The notes under the pieces were generated by a model that was not told the origin of the DNA, searched no databases, and saw nothing but the letters and a program-made list of their open reading frames with translations. Below are positions 33,620 to 45,895 of a DNA stretch of 64,000 nt, one piece after another. Positions within the stretch are counted from its first letter, which is position 1. Every line of letters begins with the position of its first letter. The DNA comes from Monodelphis domestica (taxonomy: Eukaryota; Chordata; Mammalia; Didelphimorphia; Didelphidae). Location of the stretch: assembly GCF_027887165.1 (NCBI RefSeq), contig NC_077232.1, forward strand, positions 8,086,960 through 8,150,959, written 5' to 3'. A program made the position numbers and the translations under genes.

Positions 33620-34109
33620 TTTACCTAAGGTTTCTAAACCTTCTCTGATGTACTTTGTAGAAACTGCATGTTCTTCCAAGGAACTACTGATTCAGGCATT
33701 CTATGAGGATCTGGGTTAAATGATTATATAATGACATATTGATTTATCAGCCTATAGAAAACTCTGTATAGATGCGATGAGGTAAATTAAGTCTATTGTA
33801 AAAGAATGCTAAATTATCTACATTCATTGTGTATGTGAGAAGCTGACCGAATCCCTTAGCCTATGTTACTTTCTCTATAAAATATTGCTGTGATCAACGA
33901 ATCTCACCCCTGACTACTACCAGCTTCATTGGTCCTCTGGACACCCAAGTGTGTTTATGTCACCCTTCTCACCATGTCTCATTCTCCTCAACCCTTTGGG
34001 TCCTCCAAATATTTGTCGATATCCCCTGACAGCTGCCACAAAATAGGTGCTTAATAAATGCTACAGGACCGACTGATTAAACAATGTGTTTGTTGTCCTG
34101 TCTACATAC

Positions 34110-34278
34110 ATGGAGAAAAGAAAAGTGATTCCATATGCGACTGAAGTGGAAAACTGGAGCCAGCGCCATTCTCGAATCAGATAGGCCCATGCAGACAGGA
34201 GAACCGTCCCCAAACTGTAGGCATATGTGTTACAAGCATGAGCCAGGACCCTTCTCTCAATAGGCATCCACTCTAAAG
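34110..34278 (-). pseudogene. Copy of SLC22-like exon 4 on the inverted arm
   Basis: Base-identical to 5013-5181 with the same ccttaag acceptor and gtatgt donor. Open in frame. Confidence 0.93.
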
Positions 34279-34926
34279 CTTAAGGGGAAAAGAAGATGAA
34301 CAATTAGGCTTCCTGTAATGCAGAGAGAGTGGAATAGCAGGATTGAAAGAACTTGGGATCAGAGAGGAAAGAGTGAGAGGGAAAGAACTGGTTAGGGATT
34401 AGAGAAGGGAGAAAGAATGGGAGAAAAAGATGAGGGGGGATGAGAGGGATAGAAAGAAGAAGAAAGCTACGGGAGAGAAAGGCTGAAAGGGAAGGGGAAA
34501 CAGAGAGGCAGAGGCAAAGGGAGAAGATTGAGAATGAGAGGGAGTGAACCTGTGATTTCCTTGGTTTACCCAATACCAAGCTGGGAAAACTCCCTCTGTC
34601 AATGCAGGTTGGTTCCTTCTCTCCTTCCTACAGTTCTAGAGAGTTGCCCAGACCACTTCAAGGTTCTAGGACCTGCCCAGGATCACAATACTATTAAGTG
34701 TAAGAGGAAGGATGTGGCCCCACCCCTCCTGCCCTCAAGGACAACTCTATTCACTATAAAGACATCTGTCCACTGTTAAGATGTTTACTCGTGTGATGCC
34801 TCTATTACATTTCAAATGCACTTTTCCTAACTTGCCCACCCCCTGCTTGGCACAGAACATCTCCATCTTTCTGTATTCCTCCCCAGAGTGTAACCACAAG
34901 GATTTCCCTTCCTCCACCGTACTTAC

Positions 34927-35081
34927 TCAGGCAGTTTTTGGCCATGTTGGCACCCATTAATACAGAACCAATGAAGAATCGAAGGATGACAAAAGCAGTG
35001 AAGGTGGGCACAAAGGCCACACAGGTACTGGTAATGATGATCATCAGAGAGGTACACATCAGTATCTTCCTCCTTCCAAAC
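34927..35081 (-). pseudogene. Copy of SLC22-like exon 3 on the inverted arm
   Basis: Base-identical to 4210-4364, splice sites kept. Confidence 0.93.
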
Positions 35082-35869
35082 CTAAGCACAAAGTAACACA
35101 ATAGTATCACATACAAAATGTTGGTACTTGCCTGCCTCCATGTCATTCTCTCCTCTCTAGCAATTGTCTGGCACATGTGCTCTGACTTACCCATTTGCAT
35201 AAAGCCATTCCTCTCTGGTAGAGAAAACCTCAATACTGAGGATGCCTCTTCACTGTCCCTAATCACCACCCACCAGGAGCCCAGAACACCTCACAGGAGC
35301 TGCTCTGGAGACACAGCTGGTCAGTTCCTCTAAGCTCTCCAGCACAACCCTTATCCCAAAAGGTACTGCTCCACTGCTGAGCTCTAAACAGCAGCCATCT
35401 GAGATTCAGTCCACTGGCCCCTGTCAAAATGCAAATGCTTTAGGAAAAATGAATATGCAAAGCTCTTGTTACCACTTGTTGCCAATCAGTGCTTTCTCTG
35501 TAAGCTGTGTGTCAATGGAGGTGAGACAATATGAATTCAAGGGGGAAGATTTTACATATCAATGTTTTGATATGATCCTTGGCTTTATTCATTTCTATTT
35601 AAGTCAACTCAATTGCCAGCAGCTAAGGCAAACAACTCACAAAGTAAACCCAAATGTATTTTTATAGCTTAAAATTTGTTCAACTTTTATTTTTTGTTTT
35701 TGAGGTATTTCATTTTTTTCATTTCCGTATTGTAATAAAGATGTAAGCTGAGTGAAACTTATTACTGTTGAGATAGTGAAGGTAAAGTGAGGGGAACCAG
35801 TTTCTTCACAATGGCTGTGGCTGGAGAGGCTGCTACAGGGACCTAAACTGCTGAGGGAAGCTGAGGCTG

Positions 35870-36860
35870 CTTATTTGTAATGGACGACAGAGAAATGCTG
35901 CTGGGGGATGCCACACACAGGGATGCTGATACACAAGGGACTGCTCTGGGGGATCTGCCTATTGATCCCCACTATGGCTGATCTATTTCCTGATCTCCTT
36001 CCTCCTTCACTCCCTCCTCCAACCCTCTTCCTCCTGCCACCCTTCTCCTCCCAATTTTCCCTCCCCCCTGAGTGAATTATCAAATATTCCAAGTTTCTTT
36101 TTCAGGTAAGGGGTTTATTGGCATAACAGGATGGGAAACTGAGGTAAAGGGGATGAGGAAGTCCCTAGTCTAAGTGAGGTACAATTGAGAAAATAGTCCA
36201 GTCACAAACTGTGACTCTGAGATAGGGAGATGGAGGGCAATGGCTTTTCAAGATCTTTCTTCTTCTTCAGTTAGATTTCCCCTTCTTGTCAATTTCAACT
36301 GTCCAAAGTCAGAGAACTTCAAGTAACCAAGTCAGCCCCACCAGAGTCCAAAAGCCAAGTCAGCTTCACAAAAGTCTCTCAGCCAACTTCAATCTCCAGA
36401 GAACAATTGTATGTCCCCCAGTCAGAGACCCAGAGACCAAAATTCCCCCTGGTCAACTCCAACTGTTCAGGACCAGAAAGCCAGAGACTAAGTTCAAAAG
36501 CCCAGTTTCTCTTCTTAGTATGGCCAGCCAAAAGCCTCTAGGGAAAAGTATAACTTCCAGTCCCAGACACAGAGACACAAAAGCCCCCTCCCCCAGCTCC
36601 AACTGCCCAGAGCCAGAAAGACAAAGTCCAAAAGCCAAGTTTCTCCTCTCACAGTGTGGTCAGCCAAAGCCTGCAGGGAAAATGTGACTTCAGTCCCTGA
36701 CACAGAGACACAAAAGCCCCCTCCCCCAGCTCTACCTGCCAACAACCAGGGGACATTAATCCTGGGTTTTGCATCCCAGAGCCAGATCTCCAGTCCTGCA
36801 AAAATTTCTCTCTCTCATATCTCTACCACAGTATGAAGAAGTTCAACATTTTCTTAATAA
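35870..36860 (-). repeat. Mirror of the LTR-like tandem-repeat element
   Basis: Carries the same three diverged units of about 135 bases as 2433-3420, with small changes. Confidence 0.45.
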
Positions 36861-36861
36861 A

Positions 36862-37025
36862 CCCTTTTTGGCTCTAAGGCAGAAGAGTGGTAAGGGCTAG
36901 GCAATGGGGGTCAAGTGACTTGCCCAGGGTCACACAGCTGGAAAGTGTCTGAGGCCAGATTTGAACCCAGGACCTCCCATCTCTAGGCCTGGCTCTAAAT
37001 CCACTGAGCCACCCAGTTGCCCCCC
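36862..37025 (-). mobile_element. CORE-SINE, mirror of 2257-2418
   Basis: Same element as on the left arm, ending in CCCAGTTGCCCCCC on the + strand. Confidence 0.9.
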
Positions 37026-37036
37026 AACATTTGTTT

Positions 37037-37350
37037 GTTAAACGCTGGATTTCAGATTCTGTCCCTCCCTACCTACCCACTCTTCCCTCCCATTGAGAAG
37101 GCAAGCAATTTGATGTAGGATGCAGCCATACAATACAGATTTCTACATCATGTTGTGAAAGAAAATAAAGACTTCTCCCAAAATTCAAAAACTTTAAAAA
37201 GTGAAAAAAAAATGTTTCAAATAATGTTTCAATCTCTATTCAGACTCCATCAGTTCTTTCTTTCAAGGCGGATAGTATTTTCGATGATCAGGAGTCCTTC
37301 GGGATTCTCTTAGATCTGTTTTTATATTCTCACGTCTCCATTAGAGTAAA
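37037..37350 (-). mobile_element. L1 3' tail, mirror of 1935-2245
   Basis: Reverse complement of the left-arm L1 tail, with the same order of words. Confidence 0.7.
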
Positions 37351-37935
37351 GTGGGCACAACATTACCGAGCACCAAAGAAGCCTTCCCTTTCCTCATTTG
37401 GACACTAGAATGCCTAGGGGATTGGGTTGGGGGCTGAGAGTGTCTTAACTTTGGGTTTGTAACTCGTTAATGTGGTCTCAGAAGTTGGCAAAGATCAGAC
37501 TTGCTTTGGCACAGATATTTCTTTGTAATGAATCCCATCAGACCATCCTTGGTGAAGACTGGAGGTCTTTTGTTCATTCTATCAGCTATCTAGATGGGAC
37601 AAGAAGTCTCCAATGTAGGGGAAACCCCCTTCAAAACATCTCTCACATCCCAGCTTCTTCATTCTGTTTTTGAATAAAATATAGATCAGGAATCTTTCTA
37701 TTTACACTACACTATTCGGTAGCTCCCTTTCCTTAAACTCTAATTACTTTTTGGGGGGAGCAGATGTTTTCTCCCAAACTTACAGCATACAAATTCTATT
37801 CAATTTCTCCACATCAGACAGGTAGAAAGTGACACGAAACGAAATCTGAACCCACGTCTCTAAATCCACGGCTCTTCTCATTGGACCATGAAATGCTCTC
37901 AAGGAATTCCTATAGAAGTTTTAACAATGTTTTCA

Positions 37936-38108
37936 GGGGAACAACTAGTTAGCTCAGTGGATAGAGAGGATAGAGTGGACATGGGAGATCCTGTATTCAA
38001 ATCTGGCCTCAGATCCTTCTTAGCACTGTGTCCTAGGCACTTAACCCCCATTGCCTAGCCCTTAGCACTCCTCTGCTTTGGAACTAATGCTTATTAACAA
38101 AGGGGACG
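37936..38108 (+). mobile_element. CORE-SINE, mirror of 1173-1345
   Basis: Reads GTTAGCTCAGTGGATAGAGA and on to a GCTTTGGAACTAATGC tail. The adjacent G-rich run is shorter and interrupted compared with the C26 of the left arm. Confidence 0.8.
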
Positions 38109-38249
38109 GGGGAGGGGGGGGTTCATGCTTTGAAGGCTATTGGCACCTGTTAGAGCACTTGAACAACTTCCCAAGGAATGACAATGTTGTTTACTCAAAT
38201 GAGTCTGAGCTCAAGTATCCTTGAAAAAAGAATTAACTTCATTTATTAC

Positions 38250-38980
38250 TTGTGGAATGGATTTTGGGATGACCCATAAGTCTGTGGTTCGGGATAATTT
38301 TGCTGTAATCCTGGCTCTGCTCACTTCGCTTTGCACCCGTTTTTCTGAAACCATGCTGCTCCCCATTTCTTACCGCACAGTATTCCCCCACAACCGTACA
38401 CCTCAACTTGCTCAGCCATTCTAACAACTGATGGGCACGATGCTGAGTTCCCACACACATAAATTGAGAAGGAAACAGAGTCAGAGTGATCCCTAAAAGG
38501 ACCCATGAGCATTTAGGGAATACCCTGAGGTTTCCTCGAGAAGGGGCAGAAAGAAGACTTAAAGATTTCTGTCAACTTTGGTCTTGTTCATAAGTTTGGC
38601 TTGGAGCATCCCGATTTTGAACATTTTTATTTATTAATTCATTTAGAATATTTTTCCATGGTTACATGTTTCATGTTCTTTCCCTCCCCTCCTCCACCAC
38701 CACCCTGTAGCCAACATGCAATTCCACTGGATTTTACTTGTGTCATTGATCAAGACCTATTTCCATATTGTTGATATTCGCATTAGAGTGATCATTTAAA
38801 GTCCAAATCCCCAATTATATCCCCATCGACCCATGTGATATGTTTTTCTTCTGTGTTTCCGCTCCCACAGTTCTTTCTCTGAATGTGGATAGCATTCTTT
38901 CTCATAAGTTCCTCTGGAATGTCCTGGATCATTGCATTACTGCTAGTAGAGAAGTCCATTATCTTTGATTGGAACATCCT
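38250..38980 (-). mobile_element. L1 3'-end pieces, mirrors of 290-1020
   Basis: Two worn L1 pieces (about 38250-38455 and 38605-38980) in the same relative order as on the left arm. Confidence 0.7.
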
Positions 38981-39075
38981 AAATTTAGAAGCTTATACAC
39001 ATTTGTACCATGACATTTCAAGTACCTTTGTATATCTATCGAAGACCTACCTCCACCTGAGTGCTGTAGACTTAC

Positions 39076-39179
39076 CTGTCAGAGAGCATCCCAAAAACTA
39101 GGCTTCCTAACAGCTGTCCTGCTAAGTACATTGTCTGAGGAATTGATTGCAGTGCCTTCTGTCCACAAACCAGGTCCCA
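39076..39179 (-). pseudogene. Copy of SLC22-like exon 2 on the inverted arm
   Basis: Base-identical to 91-194, splice sites kept. No exon 1 with the family's C-x-DGW-x-YD type ending was found on the - strand from here to 64 kb, so this copy has neither a visible start nor exons 6-10. Confidence 0.92.
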
Positions 39180-39389
39180 CTGGGGAAGAATGGCCAGAAA
39201 GTGGGAGAAAGAAAAGAGGAAAAAGAGTGAGAATGGAATCCCATGTGGAGAGTCTGAACATCTTGAATATGTAAATCATTCTTGGATTTGGGCCAAATTT
39301 AATCAATTACATATGAGTTGAACTTTATAGATTACCATTAGAAGGCTACTAGGTAAATCTTTAAACTGATGGATCCTTTAGCTTTGCTT

Positions 39390-39740
39390 TTCAATACTTT
39401 CTCATGGAATAATGCTAGCAAGGATATTATGAGTCAAAGGGTATGGTCATCCATGCGCCCTTTACTACAGACTACCAAATCATTCTCCAACAAGATTCCA
39501 AAAGTTTACAATTCCAAAAACCAGGAATGGGTGGGCTTGTTTTTCACGACTTGACCAACATTGAATGCTTCTGCAATGTATTAGTTTATAATTTTATGTA
39601 TGGTGATGGCATCTAAGTTGTCATAATTTGTAATTCTTTGATTCTCAGCAATATTGAGGTATATTTTTCAATTGAATATTCCTCTTTTGTGTTTCTTCTT
39701 TTGAAAACTGTCTTTTTTATATACTTGGTGCTTTATTCAC
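39390..39740 (-). mobile_element. Old L1 ORF2/3'-end relic
   Basis: ACCAAATCATTCTCCAACAA, TTGACCAACATTGAATGCTT and following words match the late-ORF2 layout of L1 on the - strand. Heavily decayed. Confidence 0.5.
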
Positions 39741-40671
39741 TGAGGATGGGCATTATCGAGGTAACTCTGTGTCCCAAGGCCCACCAAACTCTGGTTGATG
39801 GAGAGACTCCAACTGAGGAGAGCTGACCATTAAGGCTATTCCCCTTTTTACTCGCTGTGTCACTAATTTAACTCCAGTATCAAAAACCCATCTCCTTTTC
39901 AATAACTGTGGGAAAAGAGGCCTCAGACAGCATGGAGGCACTTGGGGAAATTAAATGCCGACTGGCAAGAAGACGGCCTTTATTTCACTCCACAGCAATA
40001 AGCCTAAAGGACTTAGAGGAGTCCATAAACAGAAATAGAAACCCAAAACTAAAACACTAACATTATCCAACAAGCTCTTCTCAGTAGGGAAGTCAGTTCA
40101 GTTTCGTCAGCTGCCCAATATTCCAGCCTTCCAGTAGTTCCCAAGTTCTTTCACAGATCACAACTCTTTCTACCAATTCTCCTCCAGACTCATAAGGCAA
40201 CATGTGGTTTGAATTTGCTCCAGAAAAGAAGCTACTGAAAAGGTAATCACTTTCCCACCATGCGTGCACTTCCCAAATAACTCATGTTAAGAATGGCTGA
40301 GAAAATGCCTTTCTCTCCCATACTTGCAGAGGTGGGAAACTAAGAGTGTGAAGTGCTGTTTACACTTTCAAGCTATGGCTTTCTGGAGACAATTTTCAGG
40401 AACTCCATTTCCTTCTGTTTTCTTTTTTTGCTCTTTGTTACAAGAGAAACTGCAGGCTAACAGAAGTTGGAGAACACATTTGGAAAGAAAAGTGATTCAA
40501 AAAATTCAAATACATATTAATAAAAATTAAATTTTATAAAAAGAAAATTCTAATTCTCTCAATGAGCTCCCTCTTCATTTTCCTTAATCCCTCTCAAAAA
40601 CTCTCAAAAACTGTCCACAACGAAATTCTTTCTGGTTGGGTCTTAAAATGTCATTCTTAAAAGATTACTAT
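39741..40671. other. No gene recognised
   Basis: About 930 bases without a clear gene. A stretch near 40300-40450 (CCATACTTGCAGAGGTGGGA, GCTCTTTGTTACAAGAG) resembles a LINE 3' tail that I cannot assign. Confidence 0.4.
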
Positions 40672-40905
40672 TCTTCATAGAAGAAAGAAATGGCAAACTA
40701 CTCCAATATTTTTGCTAAGAAATTCTCACAAAATGGTCGCAAAGATTCAGACATGACCTACATGACTGAATAACAAAAATATCTTCCTGGACTAGGAGGC
40801 TGTGAGATAGTGAAGTAGATAGAGCACAGGGCCTGGAGGGCAGAAGATCTGAGTTCAAATGTGACCTGAAAAATTTACCAGATGTGTGACAACCTTGGCA
40901 AGGGA
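40672..40905 (+). mobile_element. Two MAR1-type SINE pieces in tandem
   Basis: A 3' part (AAATGGCAAACTACTCCAAT, TTTTGCTAAGAAATTCTCAC) is followed at about 40798 by a new head (GTAGATAGAGCACAGGGCCT, GAGTTCAAATGTGACC). Confidence 0.65.
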
Positions 40906-41100
40906 ATGCATGATAGACCTCCAACATATTGGTTGGCCTTCCTATGGTAAACTAATGATAAAACATGGACATGACTCACAAGCACAGTTGACTGAGAGGA
41001 TTGGGGGGCACTTATTACCGAGGGGTGGGGAGAAAAGAGAGGGAGGGAGACAATTTGTATCTCATAATTTGGGGAAATATATGTTTAAAAATGTTATCAT

Positions 41101-41290
41101 GGGGCAGCTGGACAACTCAGTGGATTGGGAGCCAGGCCTAGAGATTCAGGTCCTAGTTTCAATTCTGACCTCAGACACTTCCCAGCTGTGTGACCCTGGT
41201 CAAGTAATTTGACCCTCATTGCCTAGTCCTTACCACTCTTCTGCCTTGGAACCAATACCCAGCATTGATTCTAAGACGAAAAGTAAGAGT
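41101..41290 (+). mobile_element. CORE-SINE (MON1/WSINE-like)
   Basis: GGGGCAGCTGGACAACTCAG head, TGTGACCCTGGTCAAGTAAT core, AAGTAAGAGTTTTTATTT tail with A-rich end. Confidence 0.92.
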
Positions 41291-41340
41291 TTTTATTTAA
41301 AAAAATAAAAAAATAAAAATAAATAAAATGTTGGAAACTG

Positions 41341-41533
41341 GGGGCAGCTGGGTAGCACAGTGGATGGAGAGCCAGGCCTAGAGATGGGAGGTGCTGGGTT
41401 CAAATCTGGCCTCAGACACTTCCCAGCTGTGTGACCCTGGGCAAGTCACTTGACCCCCATTGCCTAGCCTTTACCACTCTACTGCCTTGGAACCAATATA
41501 CAGTATTGATTCCAAGATGGAAGGTAAGGGTTT
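41341..41533 (+). mobile_element. CORE-SINE, head-to-tail with the previous one
   Basis: GGGGCAGCTGGGTAGCACAG head and complete core. It starts about 50 bases after the A-rich tail of the previous copy, in the same orientation. Less diverged than its neighbour. Confidence 0.92.
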
Positions 41534-41844
41534 AATTGAAAAAATACCACCTTGTGCCAGGCATCATCTGAGATGAGCCTCCCAAGTCCCCATCGTCAAG
41601 GAACTCCCAGTCTATGGACAATAAGCCCTTGGACTTTCCAGATTGTCAGAGGGGTCAGTGACACAAAGGAGGTGAGGAAGCCAGAGGTGGATGGAGCATT
41701 TGCATGTATTCACAGAGGATTCTGTGTAGGAGTTGATGGGCACCGTATTCTTGTCTTGAGCCCAGCAGAAAAGTTCTGCCACTTTAAAGGAAAATCTTGA
41801 GGTCTCCAAAGGTGATCATGGGAAAAGGAAAAGATTCTATGTTC

Positions 41845-41935
41845 TAAAATATTTAGAGCAGCTCTCTTTGTAGTGGCAAAGAAATGCACAATGAAGGGAT
41901 GCCCATCAATTGAGAAATGACACACAATCATTTTC
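41845..41935 (+). mobile_element. L1 ORF2-end fragment
   Basis: AATATTTAGAGCAGCTCTCT and GATGCCCATCAATTGAGAAA match the late ORF2 part of L1. Confidence 0.65.
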
Positions 41936-42419
41936 CAACATACATGACCTTCTACAGATAACTGGATGTCACACATTATCAAATCACTTAATCAACATTC
42001 TGTGATCTGTGATCATTTACCATGTTGCTACAACAGAAATATTCGTGATGGAGATGAATGGCAGGCAGACAGGGTGATCTGGAGGTTAGTTCCCCCTGAC
42101 CAGTGGGATGACTAGCTAAGAGAATCATTGCTCCTTTTGATCAGTTTTCACAATCAATCACAATTACATAGGAGTACTAATCCATACTAGGTACTGGGTT
42201 AAAGAACAACTTAAGGCAGACCAGAATTGGAATTTTCCTCAATTTCCAAGTTACATTTTTCTTGTATTTCATTAAGGAACCTTGACAATGTTGCCTGGTT
42301 ATTGCAAACAGAACGAATCAGTGAAGTTCGTCAAGTAGCTTTGCTTCAGGGGAGTGATTGATGTGGTGCTTGTGTGTTTGGCCAACAGATGGATGTGGGG
42401 CCTCTGAATGCACATCTGC

Positions 42420-42720
42420 TAAGAGAGAAAGGAGGGTGTAATGGGTAATGATCATTAGGTTTTATTTCTGTGAGTGTAATCTTTTTAGGGTAATAATCTG
42501 GGGGGATTAAAGTGGGACATATGTGTGTTAACCCTGTAAGTATTTGCTCTTATATTATTTATCCTGTATTGGGTAGGGAATAATAATCATAACAATTCCA
42601 TTAGTAAGGAAAATTAGAGGGAGAAGTCTCACAGAGGGCACTGAGTGGATGTTTCATCTTTTCTGAAGGCTGCTCTGCAGCCTTCATTTCCCAAACTGCG
42701 GCTCTGTCAGTGTAATAGAT
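42420..42720 (+). repeat. Diverged segmental duplicate of 58.24-58.88 kb
   Basis: Ordered shared words: TTAGGTTTTATTTCTGTGAG with TTAGGTTTAATTTTGTAAG, TTAACCCTGTAAG with TAACCCTGCAAG, AATAATAATCATAACAATTC with AATAATAATCATGGCAATTC, and AGTGGATGTTTC in both. This copy lacks the solo LTR found in the other and so shows its empty site (near 42526-42531). Confidence 0.75.
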
Positions 42721-43389
42721 GATAATGAGGGAGTATACTTAATGGTTAATGATAACTAGCAGATCAGGCAGTTACCTACTTTTGCCTACCCTACCTTCCT
42801 CCCATTTCCTTCCTCTCTCCCAGCCTCCCTCTTCAGCCTCTTCAGCTTTCCTCCCCCTTGTCTTCTTCTTCCTACTAAATCACTCAGGGTGCGTTTGTGG
42901 TGTCTCAAATGAAAATACTTTGTCTCTTCTTTTATCTTAGGTAAGGGTTATTTGGGGAAGACAGGAAAGGATGGAGAATGGAAGTAAGAGGGTCAAGGAT
43001 TTCCCTAGACTACAGGTTGGCCTCCAGTTGGAGGATATTGGGATAAAGTTCAACTTGAAAGGACTGATTGATAGGTCTTGCAGTTCAGTCACTAATCATA
43101 AACAGAATAAGCCAAAAGGGATTATCCAAGTCCAAGAGATAAATCAGCTCCTCCTTTCCTGGAATATGACAACCAGCAGAACACAGGTCCAGAGTTCAGC
43201 CAGCAGTTGGTTTTGCCTTCAACTGTTTCCCAGTAACATTCCAAATGGAACCTTGGTTTGATTGACAGGTCTCCACTCAGCCACTGCTGCTTCCTTTTGC
43301 ATGCTTTCCCAATTCCTCTTTCACATCAGTCAGCGGGGGTATGATGGCTCTCCAGAAAAACTACATGAATTTATGAAGAAAGAAGTGAG
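42721..43389. other. No gene recognised
   Basis: Contains a C/T-rich stretch near 42780-42870 and weak similarity to 58.9-59.1 kb that I could not align convincingly. Confidence 0.35.
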
Positions 43390-43585
43390 CAGAACCATTC
43401 TATTTCTGAGTCAGTACCAAATCGTTTTATAATTCATAATACAATTTAAAATCTGGTACTGATAGATTTCCTTCCTTTACATTTTTACATTAATTTGTTT
43501 TTATTCTTCCAAATGAATTTCATTGTTATTTTTCTAGATTAATAGAATAATTTTTGGTTATCTAATTGAGTGACATTGAATAAGT
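43390..43585 (-). mobile_element. Old L1 ORF2 fragment
   Basis: CAGTACCAAATCGTTTTATAA and TTTATTCTTCCAAATGAATT match the layout near 23.7-23.9 kb of the intact L1. Confidence 0.6.
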
Positions 43586-43589
43586 AAAA

Positions 43590-44585
43590 TAGTTTAGGGG
43601 AGAAGCCAAGATTGCAGCTTAGGATCACCTAAAATCCAAAGCTCTCTGACAATGCTTCCAAACCAATATTTATGTCATGCTTCAAAGAAAGCAGAAATCC
43701 AAAGCCAACAAGAAGCCACAAAACTCGTCTACTGAAAACAACTTGAAACGTAGGCACACTGTGTCTATTTTCATAGGATAAGGGAAAGACAGGCTGGCTG
43801 AAGACTCTCCCCAACCTAGTGCCAAGACCTATGATAAGACTGGGTTGATGGTGTGAACCCCAGGAAAAGACTGCAGCCATAAGAATTTGCCTCTGACCCA
43901 CCACACCTGGTCCACAACTTTGAAAATGACTAGCAGGGAGGAAGTGGGGGGGGGGCACCTGGCTGGAAATCCTCAGACCCATGGCTACAGTGAAAAATTT
44001 GCTCCAGGGAAGGCCAGTTCAGCAGCTTAGCTTAACTGACTAAATCCAGTAAACCAGCAGAGGGCTGAGAAAAGAGATTTGGCCTTAGGGCATGACAGTT
44101 CAAACACCCTGGTTCATTAAATCAACAGAGGGGAAAATTTATAGTCCATAGGCTGAGAGAGAGAAAAGTAAATAAAATGAGTACACAAGAAGGGGGGAAA
44201 GATATAATTGAAAGTCTCTATTGGGGTAAAGACAAGGAACAGAACCAATCAATAAGGATGAAATCCAGGGAACAATCAAGCAAAGTCTCAAAAAAAATCA
44301 GGGCCTTGGATACAGGCTTTGGAGGAGCCAAAAAAGGAATTTAAAAATCAAATTAGACAGGTTGAAGAAAATAGCAAAAGGAAAATAGTAGCCTAAAAAG
44401 CAAAATAGGTCCTCTGGAAACAGGCACAGGCATTGAAAGCCAGAATTGACCTGCTGGAAAATGACACACAAAAATTGGAAGAGAAGAGTAGCTTCAAGGG
44501 AAGAATGGATCAAAAGAAAAAGGAGAACCAAAAGATAGTGGAAGAAATTCAATCTTTAAAAATTATAATTGGACAATCAGAAACT
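43590..44585 (+). mobile_element. Old L1 5' UTR and ORF1 start
   Basis: It begins GGGGAGAAGCCAAGATTGCA, an L1 5' start, and runs into an A-rich coiled-coil-coding region with ARIDLLENDTQKLEEK near 44440. The match ends abruptly at about 44585. Confidence 0.65.
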
Positions 44586-45895
44586 ACTGCTGCCAATCCA
44601 GTCTCCTGGGTTCTTTCAGCCATTTGCTCCCGATCTCCTGATCTTCTGGCCCCCACCCTAGCCCCAGCTCTGGCTGGTCTTGCTGTTCCTTTTGGTGCTG
44701 TTGGTAGCTGTCACTGTGTCTTCAGAACTCACAAGCTGGGAGTCCTTAGAGCCATTCTCTGGCAGCTGGTAAAAAAACAGGGTGTGCTTTCTTTAGACTT
44801 TTAGCATCCAAACTCCCTTTCAATGTGGCAGGGGAAGCAAACTGCTCCCCAATGTTTTACCCCAAGGGGGGCAAGGGGAAGGAAGATTATTCTTCCAAAC
44901 AAGAAGTAAAGTTCCAAGCATGGCTCACTCAATGAAAGAGCAATGCATTACCTATCTCAAAAAGGTCCCAGTTTTAAGGTGCTTTTTCTTCTTCCCATTC
45001 CTGGGTGCACTGTTCCTTTCAATTATCTTGCCTGAAATTCTGGGAAGAAATTCATCTCCCTACAACCTCTTGCCATTCGGACCTACCCAGTCTCCAAGAT
45101 TCATCCAATTTGGGATTCCTCCACACTATGCTCAGCGAGGAATTCTCCCTCACTATGGGAGATCCCAGAAATGCAACCAAAGGAATCTGAATGGATAAAG
45201 AAAGGATTTTTAAAGAGTCTAGAGATGAAAATTTTATGCCTTTTCAGACTCCATTGTTTTATGAAAGTCTCTCTATCTTACTGTATTTCACTGATGTCTG
45301 CTTTAAGGTTTAATTTTGTTGTTTTAAGTTCATATACTAATCTGATCAATACTATTCTGTCACATGGAATCATTTTAATCTACTGTGTTTTAGCTATTAG
45401 ATATATTCTCTTACCTTTCCCCTATGACTACTGAATATTATTGTATAAGCCCATGAACATCTTGCCCAAACCCTTGTCATGAGATCCATCAAGGTCACAT
45501 GTTGCATAAAAAGTCTTTTTCTTCCATTTTGCCTTTGTTAAATTGCCACATAGATAATGGATGGACTTCGCCAATCTGGTTAACAACCTTTGGAGAATTT
45601 AATGAGCTAAATATCTCAAATTGATTTTAAGGCGTCTTCAGACATAATTTTTAGATTTTTTTCAATAGCTCTGACTGATCATCTTGCATGCCTCTGAGTT
45701 ATTTGTAACAAGAGGTAAAGGGTCCATTTTAGTAGCTGAAGTGAAGTGCAATTATATCCCCACCTCTGCATTTGTAAAAATGTAAATGGATGGGATACAT
45801 CAAAGTTTCATACCAGAGGATCTGGGAAGTTGTTGCTAGGACATGATACCCCTGGATGGATCCCAAGAGGGAGCATCTCCTATTTGTAACTCTTC
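44586..45895. other. No gene recognised
   Basis: 1.3 kb of sequence with short open frames (for example 44920-45198 with one hydrophobic run) and no family motif that I can name. Confidence 0.4.

Larger units (their letters stand above)
31218..39269. repeat. Right arm of the large inverted duplication
   Basis: This is the reverse complement of 1-8074. The inner edge is at CCAGGG within a MAR1 SINE. The outer edge is at least 39269, where the matching left sequence runs off the window. It carries exons 5, 4, 3 and 2 of the SLC22-like gene on the - strand, five SINEs and several L1 tails in mirrored order. Confidence 0.97.

Noticed and set aside
1-39269. Inverted arms as a sequencing chimera
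   Set aside because: A read artefact would give perfect arms with no spacer; here the arms differ by about 1 percent and are 23 kb apart. Still worth a long-read check.
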